A DNA stretch of 64,000 nt, taken from contig JADJNW010000005.1 of the NCBI GenBank assembly GCA_016714085.1, forward strand, positions 1 to 64,000, in the 5' to 3' direction. This DNA comes from Saprospiraceae bacterium. Lineage in GTDB: Bacteria; Bacteroidota; Bacteroidia; Chitinophagales; Saprospiraceae. The position numbers were made by a program, and so were the translations under genes. Shown here in pieces: positions 38,880-48,126 of the stretch; positions within the stretch are counted from its first letter, which is position 1; each line of letters starts with the position of its first letter. The notes below the pieces were generated by a model. The model was not told where the DNA came from. It made no database searches and worked only from the letters and a program-made list of their open reading frames with translations.

Positions 38880-40082
38880 TTATCGCTTGGTCACTGAATC
38901 TCCAAGTCCCTTGGTCTTTAAGCCACCCTGTTTAATTTTCGGCATTTTATACATATTTGGCAAACGATCATTAAACATAACACGCTGATGTCGACTGAAA
39001 TATACAAAATTTGGTGCACTGATTTGCCCGGAATAAGGCGCATAATAATGATTTTTTCTATTGAAAGCATTGCGCCATACAAGTACATAAGCGATCTTAC
39101 CGGAGAGGGGCGTAGCGTTGATTCGATTCAGCAATGCTTCCGTCCACCATAATTGGTCTGGGATTGTTTCTAATCCCGTCTCGGTCAAAGCTGAAATTTT
39201 ATTATGTTCTTCCGCTAATTCTGTAATAATTTCCAGTTTTTTAGTTAATTCGTCACCTCTTTTATTATTATTTGCAAAAAAATAATGATCCAGTCCCAAA
39301 ATATCTACATATTCATCACCGGGATAGGTTTCCATGTATTCTTCTTTACTTTGAAACGGATCAGGTGAATAAGCATATAATAAATGATGCACATTTCTTT
39401 TATTGCGAAGATAATCAACTGTGAAACGCCAGAATTCCTTGTATTCATTGGGTGTGCAGCTGTTTTTACCCCACCAGAACCAGGAGCCGGTATTCTCATG
39501 CCAGGGACGAAATATAATAGGGATATAATGTTTGAATAAATCTTTACTTTTTAAATCCAATACAAAATCAGCAAATACATCCAGTTGTGTAATTAATTTA
39601 TCATGATGCGAGCCGCCTGGTAATAACTGCCGAATGGCTGCCGTCGTATCCCAGGAGTTTCCGCCAGACACTAAATTATCAATATGCCAGCTAATCGTAT
39701 TAATGCTTCCCATTTCATAAGCCTCTCGTATCCAGCGCTTCATATCTTCAAAATGCACAGAATCTATATTATACATTCTATTTTTTTCTAATTTGCCTAC
39801 ATCCCAACCAAAAACGGCCGGATATACGCCAGTTACTTCTTTTACATCGCAACGATCCTGTTCCCGATTCCAGTTGACGCCGTACGCCAATGCATCCTGA
39901 TGACCGAATAAAACAGATTTTCCGCTGATAGCTTTCAGGTTTTCAAAAAGCGCTTTCGTGTGTCGAGTAGCATTTGGGTCGGAAATGCCTTGTGCTATTA
40001 TAAAATAATTAAAATTAGATAATAAAATTAAAAAAATAACCCATTTTTTATATAACCTATTATTCCAGAACATGATACCCAT
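38880..40082 (-). CDS. GH26 beta-mannanase
   Basis: A 400-residue secreted enzyme that cuts beta-1,4-mannan, probably to mannobiose. A signal segment (KKWVIFLILLSNFNYFIIAQ) precedes the TIM barrel. The acid/base is E196 in FRPWHENTGSWFWWG and the nucleophile is E301 in SALTETGLET. HQDALAYGVNW and ILGLDHYF are further family blocks. A start three codons downstream (MFWNNRL) is equally possible. The normal end is near LPNMYKMPK; the last 18 residues or so (starting IKQGGLKTKGLGDS) are encoded by a G-rich intergenic-type repeat. It is first in the mannan operon, and a hairpin sits just before its start. Confidence 0.92.
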   Translation of the reverse strand: MGIMFWNNRLYKKWVIFLILLSNFNYFIIAQGISDPNATRHTKALFENLKAISGKSVLFGHQDALAYGVNWNREQDRCDVKEVTGVYPAVFGWDVGKLEKNRMYNIDSVHFEDMKRWIREAYEMGSINTISWHIDNLVSGGNSWDTTAAIRQLLPGGSHHDKLITQLDVFADFVLDLKSKDLFKHYIPIIFRPWHENTGSWFWWGKNSCTPNEYKEFWRFTVDYLRNKRNVHHLLYAYSPDPFQSKEEYMETYPGDEYVDILGLDHYFFANNNKRGDELTKKLEIITELAEEHNKISALTETGLETIPDQLWWTEALLNRINATPLSGKIAYVLVWRNAFNRKNHYYAPYSGQISAPNFVYFSRHQRVMFNDRLPNMYKMPKIKQGGLKTKGLGDSVTKR

Positions 40083-40097
40083 TTTTTAAATTTAAAG

Positions 40098-40131
40098 AAA
40101 CGCCAGGGAAAGTAAATATTCCCTGACGTTT
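40098..40131 (-). promoter_or_regulatory. terminator-like hairpin in the leader of the mannan operon
   Basis: Arms 40098-40110 and 40119-40131 pair over 13 bases, with one G-U pair in the minus-strand RNA. The loop is 8 bases, and TTTCTTTAAATTT follows on the minus strand. It ends 16 bases before the GH26 start, and no minus-strand gene lies upstream for it to terminate. It may act as an attenuator or as a leader-stabilising structure. Confidence 0.5.
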
Positions 40132-40221
40132 GAGCTTAGCATAAAGTAGTTTCTGTTCATTTGTTTGAGATAGAAAATTGTGCTGTTTTCAGAAACGAGC
40201 ATTACAATTTATCTTTCCTGC

Positions 40222-40229
40222 CAAATTTA
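40222..40229 (-). promoter_or_regulatory. candidate -7 box for the mannan operon
   Basis: The minus strand reads TAAATTTG, giving a leader of about 135 bases that contains the hairpin. No clear -33 TTG is seen, which would fit an activator-dependent promoter. Confidence 0.35.
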
Positions 40230-40467
40230 AATCAGCCGTTAAAAGCGTAGGGGAGACATTTTTTGCAAAATAGGAGGGCATTCTTTTCAGAGGTGTCAGA
40301 AACGATGTTTTATTTGGATTTTTGTTACAAATCCCTCCTTTTTATGAAAAGTTTGTCGCTATTTCGGAAAATTCTTTTTGTTATTTTGTGATAATTTTAT
40401 TTCATAAAAGATTTTTAAGACCTTATCAAGCGCTGTTTTCACTTTAAAATTTATTAAAACTAATAGC

Positions 40468-42923
40468 ATGAAAAAATATTACATTTATTATATTACATTT
40501 ATTTTCTCTTTTATTATATTTTCTTTTAAAACGATACACGCCCAAATGCCTGTAATTAATGCGGTTGAGCCAGTTGCCACGACTGTAGCGCAATATGAAA
40601 AATTTGAAGTAAAGCTGAATCTTACCGCTACTTATAATAATCCTTATGATTATGAAGAAATTATCGTTTCTGCTGTATTTACAGGACCAAATAATGAGAA
40701 TATAATAGTGGACGGGTTTTTTATGCAAGATTTTACGATCACCAGTATGCAAACTGGGAATATTAGTTCTATTAATAACGGTATTTTTAAAATTCGTTTT
40801 TCGCCTAATCAAACTGGGGAGTGGCGTTATGTTGTTTCTTGTAAAACAGCCTCAGGAACAGCTACTTTCGATGAAAAAATATTTCTATGTGTTGCGTCAT
40901 CCAATCCGATTAATAAAGGCTTTGTGCGCAGCAGTGAAAGTAATTATTTACAATTTGATAATGAGGAACAATATATTCCGATTGGCGAGAATATGGCTTG
41001 GCAAAATGGCAATCCGATTGTGGATTATCATAAATGGCTAACCAAACTCAGCGAAAATAAAGGGAATTTTTTTCGTCTGTGGCAGGCGCACTGGGGCTTG
41101 GGTATCGAATGGCGCAATGGCACGAGTGGTTTCCAGGGGCTTCGTAAATATAAGCAAACCAGCGCTTTTTATCAGGATTGGCTTTTTGATTTCTGTGCTG
41201 AAAAGGGAATTTATATCATGCTTTGCATTCAACATCATGGACAAGTATCAAGTAATGTAAATCCGAATTGGAGCGAAAGCCCCTATAATACTGCCAATGG
41301 TGGACCTTGTGCAAATACCTGGGATTTTTTTATTAATCCTGCGGCTAAAAACTTTACAAGAAATCGCTTGCGTTATATCATAGCACGCTGGGGCTATGCA
41401 CGAAGCATCATGGCCTGGGAGTTATTTAATGAAGTGGATTGGACGGATCAATTTATGCAGCGTAGTAATGATGTGGCTACTTGGCACGCCGAAATGGCCG
41501 CTTATTTAAAAGAAATGGACCCTTATCAGCATTTGGTTACAACAAGTTATGCACAAGATCATTATGATCCGATCGTTTGGCATAATCCTGATATTGATTT
41601 TACACAAACGCATTATTATATTAATATTCCTAATGTAGAACGTACGCTTTCCGCAGGCATTAAAAAATATTTAAATGAATATAATAAGCCAACGCATAAT
41701 GGAGAATTTGGGCTGGGTGGCTCGGCAAGCGGGCTTGGTGCGCTTGATCCTGATGGTATTCATATTCACAATTCCCTTTGGGCCGCTTTGTTTTCAGGGA
41801 GTATGGGTTCCGCGATGACCTGGTGGTGGGATAATTATATCGAACCGCAAAATCTTTATTATCATTTTACATCATTAGCTGAAATTACGAATGAAATTAA
41901 ATTTAAAGAAGATCATTATACGTCTATTACATCTAAAGTAAATGGCGCACCTGCTGATTTATCGCTCAATCCGACCCAAGGCTGTGGCGCTTTGGCGGAT
42001 ACGTTGCTCACGATTGGTGAAGGTGGAATTGTTACGCCTGCTGATGCCAGGTTGAGTTTTTTTCTATACGGTTCATTATGGAATACAGGATTGCGGCGGC
42101 GCCCGTTTTTGTAGTGAATTATCCTGTTGCCGGAAAATTTATAGTAAAAACAGCGGATATAACCGGCACAAGCCCTAAGATTGCTATATGGTTGGATGGG
42201 AATTTGTTGATAGAGTCAAATGCTCAAGTAAATAAAACTTATACGATCAATGTTCCGGCGGGCATGCACCGCATCAAAGTAGATAACACCGGCACCGATT
42301 GGATTTCGATAGCTTCCTATAATTTTAGTGGACTTGGTTCAGCGGTAGATGCTTATATTTTAGCTTCGGCGGATAAAAATAAAATAACAGGTTGGATTTT
42401 AAATAATAATTATAATCATGATTATATAAAAAATAACGGACAGCCATTAGCAGCCTCAGGAGCGATTTTAACAACAGAAGGCTTGCAAGATGGTATATAT
42501 CAAGTGAAATGGTACAATTGCTTAACCGGAGCAGTCATTACAACAGAATCGGTAAATATTAATAATGGCAAATTAAATTTATTAATTCCCAATACTTTAT
42601 GGGATGTAGCCTTTGTTTTGGAAGGTCAGACGGTAGGAATTGCAACAACCAAACAAGCATTCCCGTTTAAAATTTATCCGAACCCAGTAACGACAGGTCA
42701 AATAAATCTATCTTTTGAGCTGACAGATCATGCTGATGTGCATATAACTTTACTTGATGCCGCAGGGCGGGAAGTGCAGGAATGTTTCAAGCATAAATTA
42801 CATTCAGGAGAACAGGTTGTTCAAATAAATGTTTCTAACAATTTAGCCGCGGGTGTTTATTGGGTGAAAATAATTGCCGGACAGCATATTGCGACTCAAC
42901 CTTTAGTAATCGTAAAACCTTAA
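40468..42923 (+). CDS. secreted GH5-like glycosidase with DUF5060 and T9SS type A domains (one frameshift)
   Basis: The restored protein is about 818 residues. A signal peptide (IYYITFIFSFIIFSF) leads into a DUF5060-type beta-sandwich (FEVKLNLTATYNNPYDYEE, FSPNQTGEWRYVVSC). A TIM barrel follows, with probable acid/base E322 in WELFNEVDW and nucleophile E413 in HNGEFGLGG. Then come a beta-domain and a type A sorting domain (KIYPNPVTTGQINLSFEL to GVYWVKIIAGQ). A missing base near 42101-42104, in a C run, separates the two frames; restoring it gives RRRPVFVVNYPVAGKF. It lies divergently next to the GH26 mannanase, so a role in mannan attack is likely but unproven. Confidence 0.8.
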
Positions 42924-42928
42924 AAAGG

Positions 42929-42967
42929 AAAAGCCCTGTAAATGAGTCACTTACAAGGCTTTTTGTT
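42929..42967. terminator. hairpin terminator between GH5-like gene and tRNA-Leu
   Basis: Arms AAAAGCCCTGTAA and TTACAAGGCTTTT (one wobble) enclose a 9-base loop, with a T-rich tail on the plus strand. It can serve the GH5-like gene and, on the other strand, tRNA-Leu. Confidence 0.7.
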
Positions 42968-42968
42968 G

Positions 42969-43053
42969 TACCCGGAGTGGGACTTGAACCCACACGGGCA
43001 TTACTGCCCACAGGATTTTAAGTCCTGCGTGTCTACCATTCCACCACCCGGGC
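42969..43053 (-). tRNA. tRNA-Leu (anticodon TAA)
   Basis: The minus strand begins GCCCGGGTGGTGGAATGGTA, with the anticodon stem-loop CAGGACTTAAAATCCTG (anticodon TAA), a long class II variable arm (GGGCAGTAATGCCC), the T arm GTGGGTTCAAGTCCCAC and the acceptor end TCCGGGTA. It is 85 bases long; CCA is not encoded. Confidence 0.95.
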
Positions 43054-43130
43054 TAATACTAGTTTCAAGTTTGACAATTGAAAGTTAGCAATTTTTTGCG
43101 TCAACTTTGAAACCATCGTATTTGCAAAAA

Positions 43131-43160
43131 TAAAAAAAGGTGTGAAACTTTCCACACCTT
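43131..43160 (-). terminator. terminator downstream of tRNA-Gly
   Basis: On the minus strand AAGGTGTG-N8-CACACCTT is followed by TTTTTATTTTTG, a standard intrinsic terminator between the two tRNA genes. Confidence 0.7.
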
Positions 43161-43162
43161 GG

Positions 43163-43235
<73 letters not shown>

Positions 43236-43261
43236 TTATTTGCCTTTTGCTTTAGCGAATG

Positions 43262-43293
43262 CAAATATACGGTGATTGAATGCAATGAAGCAA
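43262..43293 (-). promoter_or_regulatory. promoter of tRNA-Gly
   Basis: The minus strand shows TTG, a 21-base spacer and TATATTTG, a full match to the Bacteroidetes pattern. The -7 box ends 27 bases before the tRNA 5' end. Confidence 0.55.
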
Positions 43294-43379
43294 TACTTTG
43301 AAGAATTTTTTTTATCAAAAATCAAATCTTTCAGATAGAACGTTGATTATTAGCAAATTTTACTTGCTTTTATTATTGC

Positions 43380-45513
43380 TTATTTTGTCTGCTCGCTTTT
43401 TCGTTTAATGGCGTGATAGATTTCCAACTGTGAACGGATGGCAATATCTGAGGTGTTCTTGCGATATTGATTTGACAGGTTTTTATTCAAAACGCGTGCT
43501 TTGACGTTGTCACTAAGCTGGATTTGGATATAATGTTTAATTTCTTTTTTCAGATTTTCATCGTAAATTGGGAATGCCGTCTCCACTCGATAAGTTAAAT
43601 TGCGCACCATCCAGTCGGCTGATGACAAATAAAGCAATTCCTCACCACTATGATGAAAAATGAATACCCGCGCGTGTTCCAGATAACGATCCACAATGCT
43701 GGTTGCTTCAATATTTTCGCTCAATCCCTTTACGCCCGGCACCAAACAACAAATCCCTCTGATAATCAATCGAATCTTGACGCCGGCCTGGCTGGCTTCA
43801 TAAAGTTTTTGAATCATGGGCATATCCTGAAGGCTATTCATTTTCAGGATCATTTCGGCGGGTTGTCCTTTTTTTGCTTGAGCTATTTCATAATCAATTA
43901 ATTGTTCCAATCCTGACCGTAAATTAAATTTTCCGACCAATAAATGCTCAAAATCGAGCTCTGGCAATTTGATTGTTTCTAAAAATGAAAATACGCGTGC
44001 TACCTCACTGGTCATGCGTTCGTCGGCTGTGAAAAGACCGAAATCGGTATAAACTTTGGCGGTATCTTCATGGAAATTCCCAGTGGACAAATAGGTGTAC
44101 AGTTTTGAGCTTTGCCCTTCAATTCGACGCACCAGCGCTAATTTTGAATGCACTTTGACACCGGGAAAACTATAATGCACGCTTACGCCTGCTTTTTCAA
44201 GCTTTTCGCCCCATTCCAAATTAGCTTCTTCATCAAATCTTGCTTTCACTTCTACAAAAACCGATACTTGCTTACCTGCTCTGGCGGCATCCATAATGGC
44301 TTGCATAATTCGAGAGTTGCGGGCTACTCGATATTGAATAATTTTAATATGCGTTACTGACGGATCTTGAGCAGCTTCTTCAAAAAATCGAATTACAGAA
44401 TTGTAAGAGTGAAAAGGCACATGTATCAAGTGATCGCGTGTAGTGAGTGCCTGAAAAAATCTTTTACATCCTCCAAAGGTCGATAAGTCAATGGCGGCAA
44501 CGGTATATTTTTTAAGTGCGAAAGTCCAAAATCAGGAAATTTGAAAAGTCAAAATTATTATGATAGCGCCCTTCTCGCAGCAAATCGTATTGATCCAAAT
44601 CAAAAACTCCCATCAGAAAATTCTTTAATTCGTTAGGAATCTCCCGATCATACACAAAACGAGAGGCTGGCCCGACGTGCCGCTTCGACAGACTTTCCTT
44701 GATTTTCTGAACCAAATCGCCCGAAAATTCATCATCGATATACAATTCTGCATCCCGCGTCAATTTGATGGAATAAGTATCCAGAATATCATAACCCGGA
44801 AACATCCAGGAAATACTATGCCGAACAATATCATCAAGAATAATTAAATCATGTCTGGAGCCGGAGGAAGGCAATTTGATAAAACGAGGTAAATGATCAG
44901 AGGGAATTTTTACAATCGCGTACTCATTCGGCGCATTCGACTCTCCTTTGGTACGCATATTCACTGTTAAGTATAACGCCGCGTTATTGAGAAAAGGGCG
45001 AATTTTTTTACCGACTAATAATACAGGCTGCACGAAAGGCAACATATGATCCTGGAAATAACTTTCCACAAATTCCTTTTGTTCTTCATTCAAATCCAGA
45101 CGCCGCAGGATGTAAATATTATGTTTTGTTAATTCAGGTATAATTTGTTTTTCAAAAATCCGATTAAAATCTTCTTGCTGTTTATTAACAATTTTTTGGA
45201 TTTCCCGAACGATCACTTTTGGCGAAAGCCCTAATTCGCGCTTGGTTTTTTTGTTTACTCGTAATAAGTTTCGATGGTTGGCCATTCGTACCCGGAAAAA
45301 TTCATCCAGATTGGAGCTATAAATCGCCAGAAATTTAATCCGTTCAAAAAGCGGCACGCTGGAGTCCATTGCTTCTTGCAAAACTCGATAATTAAATGAT
45401 AACCAACTGATATCCCGATGAATATATGGTAGATTTTCTTCTGCTATGAGGAGTTCTTCACTGATTTTTAGATTGGAAGTAGCTGCTGTTATAGTTTTAG
45501 CCTGCGATATCAT
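43380..45513 (-). CDS. ppk1: polyphosphate kinase 1 (two frameshifts)
   Basis: Makes and degrades polyphosphate from ATP. The restored protein is about 711 residues, the normal length. The N-domain opens HRDISWLSFNYRVLQEAMD and contains IYSSNLDEFFRVRMANHR. The head and catalytic domains show IHVPFHSYNSVIRFFEEAAQ, the active-site His in PGVKVHSKLALV, and YLSTGNFHEDTAKVYTDFG. Two missing T's in T runs (minus-strand sense) break it. One near 44539-44543 restores FDFFKFPDFGLSHLKNI; one near 44454-44459 restores DFFQALTTRDHL. Both sit in stretches conserved in every PPK1, so sequencing error is much more likely than gene loss. It lies 19 bases after the DUF72 gene. Confidence 0.95.
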
Positions 45514-45532
45514 AACTCGATTAAAGGATTTT

Positions 45533-46447
45533 TCAGAATAAGCTCATTTGTTGTGCCTGGTCGTCCGGGAGTTTTGGACCACGGGTGACGATGTGCTCAA
45601 AGTTACTTAATTCTTCACAAAAATATTGCGCGATTTTAGGCGCCTGGATATTTTCTGGCTCGTGCGTGAAAAAATAAACTTCTGATAATCCTTGTTCCGC
45701 CCAATGTTTTAGGCGCTTTGCCCAATCATCCAATCGAGTGTAATCGCTGGGATGCAATTCATTTCCTACAAATCGGATCATAGCAATATTGGTCGTCAGC
45801 CTCATGTGCAAAACATCGCGCCGCCCCGCTACATCTGTGATAACCGTTGAAATATTATGATTTTCTAACAACTGAAATAAACGCTCCGAATTTTCATTAT
45901 TTGCAAACCAACTTTCATGGCGCACTTCGACAGCCAAAGGAATGTTTTTGGGGAAATTTTGTAAAAATTTTTCTAAAATCTTTATTCGATCTTCTCCAAA
46001 ATAAGGCGGCAATTGTATAAAACAACAACCCATTTTTTCTTTTAAATGCTGAATGGATTCGCAAAATAATTCAATCTGACCGCTGCCAATGCCAAGATTG
46101 GCGCTATGGCTAATGTTTTGAGGAATTTTCGGACAAAATTTAAAATCGGCGGTTGATTCGGCGTACCATTTTTCAACGGTTTCTATTGTTGGAATGCGGT
46201 AATGCGTGGTATTTAATTCTATCGTGTTGAATTGCTGGGTGTAATACTTTAAATAATCTTTTGATTTCGCTCCGGCAGGATATACCGTGCCTACCCATTC
46301 TTTCATACTCCAGCCCGTACCGCCTATGTAAATATGTAATTTATCATATTGACGAAAATTTTGATGCAAAATCGCCTTTGTTTCAGGCGGGTCGAGCGGC
46401 AAGGTAAAATCTACATTGGAAATATCAGGCAATTTGCCAAATTTCAT
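45533..46447 (-). CDS. DUF72 domain-containing protein
   Basis: A 304-residue TIM-barrel protein of the YecE/DUF72 family. Typical strings are IYIGGTGWSMKEWVGTVYP, YYTQQFNTIELNTTHYRIP, VEVRHESWF, MIRFVGNELH and VYFFTHEPENIQAPKIA. The biochemical role is not established. It is divergent from bioD and probably co-transcribed with the polyphosphate kinase gene 19 bases downstream. Confidence 0.92.
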   Translation of the reverse strand: MKFGKLPDISNVDFTLPLDPPETKAILHQNFRQYDKLHIYIGGTGWSMKEWVGTVYPAGAKSKDYLKYYTQQFNTIELNTTHYRIPTIETVEKWYAESTADFKFCPKIPQNISHSANLGIGSGQIELFCESIQHLKEKMGCCFIQLPPYFGEDRIKILEKFLQNFPKNIPLAVEVRHESWFANNENSERLFQLLENHNISTVITDVAGRRDVLHMRLTTNIAMIRFVGNELHPSDYTRLDDWAKRLKHWAEQGLSEVYFFTHEPENIQAPKIAQYFCEELSNFEHIVTRGPKLPDDQAQQMSLF

Positions 46448-46495
46448 GATAAGTGGTTTTTACAAAAATAAGATATTTTATATTAATAAACCCTT

Positions 46496-46503
46496 TAATT
46501 TTG
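46496..46503 (+). promoter_or_regulatory. candidate -7 box for bioD
   Basis: TAATTTTG fits TAnnTTTG and lies 40 bases before the bioD ATG. There is no clear -33 element. Confidence 0.35.
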
Positions 46504-46543
46504 TTAAACATTATTATATCTAAATAATAATAATCAGGCATCT

Positions 46544-47179
46544 ATGAATAAAAGTATATTCGTAACAGGCATCGGCACGGAAGTAGGCAAAACGGTCATC
46601 TCTGCTATTCTCGTTGAAGCGCTTCAAGCCGACTATTGGAAGCCCATTCAGGCTGGCGATCTTGACAATTCTGACGCTATGAAAATCCAGCGCTGGATCA
46701 GCAATTCCCGTACGCGCATTCACCCCGAAGCTTATCGTTTGCACACGCCTATGTCGCCCCACACCGCCGCCGAGATAGACGGGATACGCATCGAACTTCC
46801 AAACATCAAACTCCCAAACTCTCAAAACTTTATAATAGTGGAAGGCGCAGGCGGCTTATTTGTGCCATTGAATAATAAAGATGATATCATAGATTTGATT
46901 CAATATTTACAAATGCCTGTAATTTTAGTATCAAAACATTATTTAGGCAGTATTAATCATACTTTATTAAGTATCGAAGCATTATTACATCGCAATATTC
47001 CCGTCGCCGGGCTAATTTTCAATGGAGATGAAAACCCCAGCAGCGAATCTATTATTCAACAGCGCAGCGGGGTGCCGATATTGGGCAGGGTAGGGGATTT
47101 GGGAGAAATGAATAAAGATAAAGTACGGGAGTGGGCGGAACGATTAAAACCTGCGGTGGAAAAGTTGCTTTTGAACTAA
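46544..47179 (+). CDS. bioD: dethiobiotin synthetase BioD
   Basis: Carboxylates 7,8-diaminopelargonate (DAPA) to dethiobiotin using ATP, the penultimate biotin step. 211 residues, with the P-loop GIGTEVGKT at 9-17, the substrate lysine in WKPIQAGDL, the metal/phosphate region IIVEGAGGLFVPL and VILVSKHYLGSINHTLLS. The gene reads in the same direction as bioA and bioB further right. It is separated from them by a decayed toxin-antitoxin pair and two opposing genes. Confidence 0.95.
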   Translation: MNKSIFVTGIGTEVGKTVISAILVEALQADYWKPIQAGDLDNSDAMKIQRWISNSRTRIHPEAYRLHTPMSPHTAAEIDGIRIELPNIKLPNSQNFIIVEGAGGLFVPLNNKDDIIDLIQYLQMPVILVSKHYLGSINHTLLSIEALLHRNIPVAGLIFNGDENPSSESIIQQRSGVPILGRVGDLGEMNKDKVREWAERLKPAVEKLLLN

Positions 47180-47215
47180 ATTGCTTGTAAATTCGGTTTT
47201 ACTAAAAAAGCAAAC

Positions 47216-47452
47216 ATGGAAGCAACTTTGCAAACGCCACTCTCCAATCTGCAATTGGAATTATTGAAACTCTTTGCACAAAATGTGGCTGAAGAAGATT
47301 TGATTGCCATCCGACAATTAATTGCACGATATTTTGCTGAAAAAGCAATGGATGCAGCGGATAAATTATAGGATGAAAAAGGCTGGACTGCCGAAGATGA
47401 AAAAGGCTGCTGAATACTTATGCGTACACCTTATAATCCATACAATGAATGA
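47216..47452 (+). pseudogene. degraded antitoxin gene of a PIN-type toxin-antitoxin pair
   Basis: An open frame of 51 codons (47216-47371) reads MEATLQTPLSNLQLELLKLF and IAIRQLIARYFAEKAMDAAD, then ends at TAG. In the same frame DEKGWTAEDEKG follows, so the TAG probably replaces a Trp codon (DKLWDEKGW in relatives). One or two further shifts lead to MRTPYNPYNE and a TGA at 47450-47452 that overlaps the toxin ATG in the classic ATGA manner. The pattern SNLQLELLKLF plus AKKAxxxADxLWxEKG is known from small antitoxins paired with COG1569 PIN toxins. Confidence 0.6.
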
Positions 47453-47544
47453 GAATCGTTCTTGATATCAATATTTTAAAACGTATTCCTTTCCCAAAAG
47501 TAAAGGTGGTGAATGTGGTAAAGTTTAAGGAAATTTTGGAATAG
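47449..47544 (+). pseudogene. PIN-domain toxin remnant with large internal deletion
   Basis: A 31-codon frame begins MRIVLDINIL, which matches the start of COG1569 PIN toxins (MKIVLDTN with the first active-site Asp). It ends RIPFPKVKVVNVVKFKEILE, which matches their C-terminus. The roughly 100 residues between, with the other acidic residues, are missing. The join is in frame. It overlaps the antitoxin remnant by four bases. Confidence 0.65.
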
Positions 47545-47560
47545 CGCAAATTATTTAACT

Positions 47561-48058
47561 TCATAACCCCATTTCCATAATAAAATCCTCCATTAAGAAA
47601 CCATTTCCGATGGGAATATCTTCCTGCCCAACTTTAATAAAGCCCAGTTTTTCATAAAAATGAATAGCAGGATTATCTCTATTTACATTTAATGATAAAA
47701 TAGTATCATGGTTTTGCTTCGCTATTTTACTTATTTCATGAATGAATAATTTGCCGATGCCCTTGCCTTGGGTATTGGGAAGTATGTATAATTTATGAAT
47801 TTTTGTTTTGGTTAAGCCCTGATAATGAGGCTCATACGATGCATAGCCCAAGCAATCGCTGCTCTCTTTAGCAAGTAAAAAACGATGTTGTTGCTCTTTA
47901 ATCTGCTGGGTTAAAGAAGGGATGCTGTACATCAAATCCAGCATATAATCGATTTGTGCTGGTGATAAAATATTGCCAAAAGTATGAGGCCACGTATATT
48001 GCGCTATCTGTCGCACTGCTGGAAGATCGCTTTCGCTTGCTTCTATAATATGTATCAT
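47561..48058 (-). CDS. GNAT family N-acetyltransferase
   Basis: 165 residues. The GNAT core is clear: KIHKLYILPNTQGKGIGKLF is the acetyl-CoA-binding motif A (QGKGIG), followed by LSLNVNRDNPAIHFYEKLGF. The N-terminus IIEASESDLPAVRQIAQYTW is typical. Such enzymes acetylate small amines or proteins; the substrate is unknown. It lies after the peroxiredoxin-like gene on the same strand, with a hairpin between. Confidence 0.9.
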   Translation of the reverse strand: MIHIIEASESDLPAVRQIAQYTWPHTFGNILSPAQIDYMLDLMYSIPSLTQQIKEQQHRFLLAKESSDCLGYASYEPHYQGLTKTKIHKLYILPNTQGKGIGKLFIHEISKIAKQNHDTILSLNVNRDNPAIHFYEKLGFIKVGQEDIPIGNGFLMEDFIMEMGL

Positions 48059-48080
48059 ATTAAATAAATGTCGATATAAT

Positions 48081-48120
48081 TTCGTCCGAGCCCTTTTATA
48101 TAAATTGAAGCTCGGACGAA
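48081..48120 (-). terminator. hairpin terminator after the peroxiredoxin-like gene
   Basis: A perfect 11-bp inverted repeat (TTCGTCCGAGC / GCTCGGACGAA) with an 18-base loop lies just after the stop at 48127. Confidence 0.6.
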
Positions 48121-48126
48121 GTAAAA

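Larger units (their letters stand above)
40083..40467. other. divergent control region of the mannan genes
   Basis: This 385-base AT-rich gap separates the outward-facing GH26 and GH5-like genes. It holds a terminator-like hairpin next to GH26 and a candidate minus-strand -7 box (listed separately). I found no convincing TAnnTTTG box for the GH5-like gene. HTCS binding sites are expected here but I cannot point to one. Confidence 0.5.

Noticed and set aside
30264..42923. Classical Sus-type polysaccharide utilisation locus
   Set aside because: No SusC (TonB-dependent) or SusD homologue is encoded in the window, so only the HTCS and enzyme parts are present.
47100..47179. G-rich repeat intruding into the bioD end
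   Set aside because: The G-rich bases encode normal BioD residues (GRVGDLGEM...), so I see no repeat insertion there.
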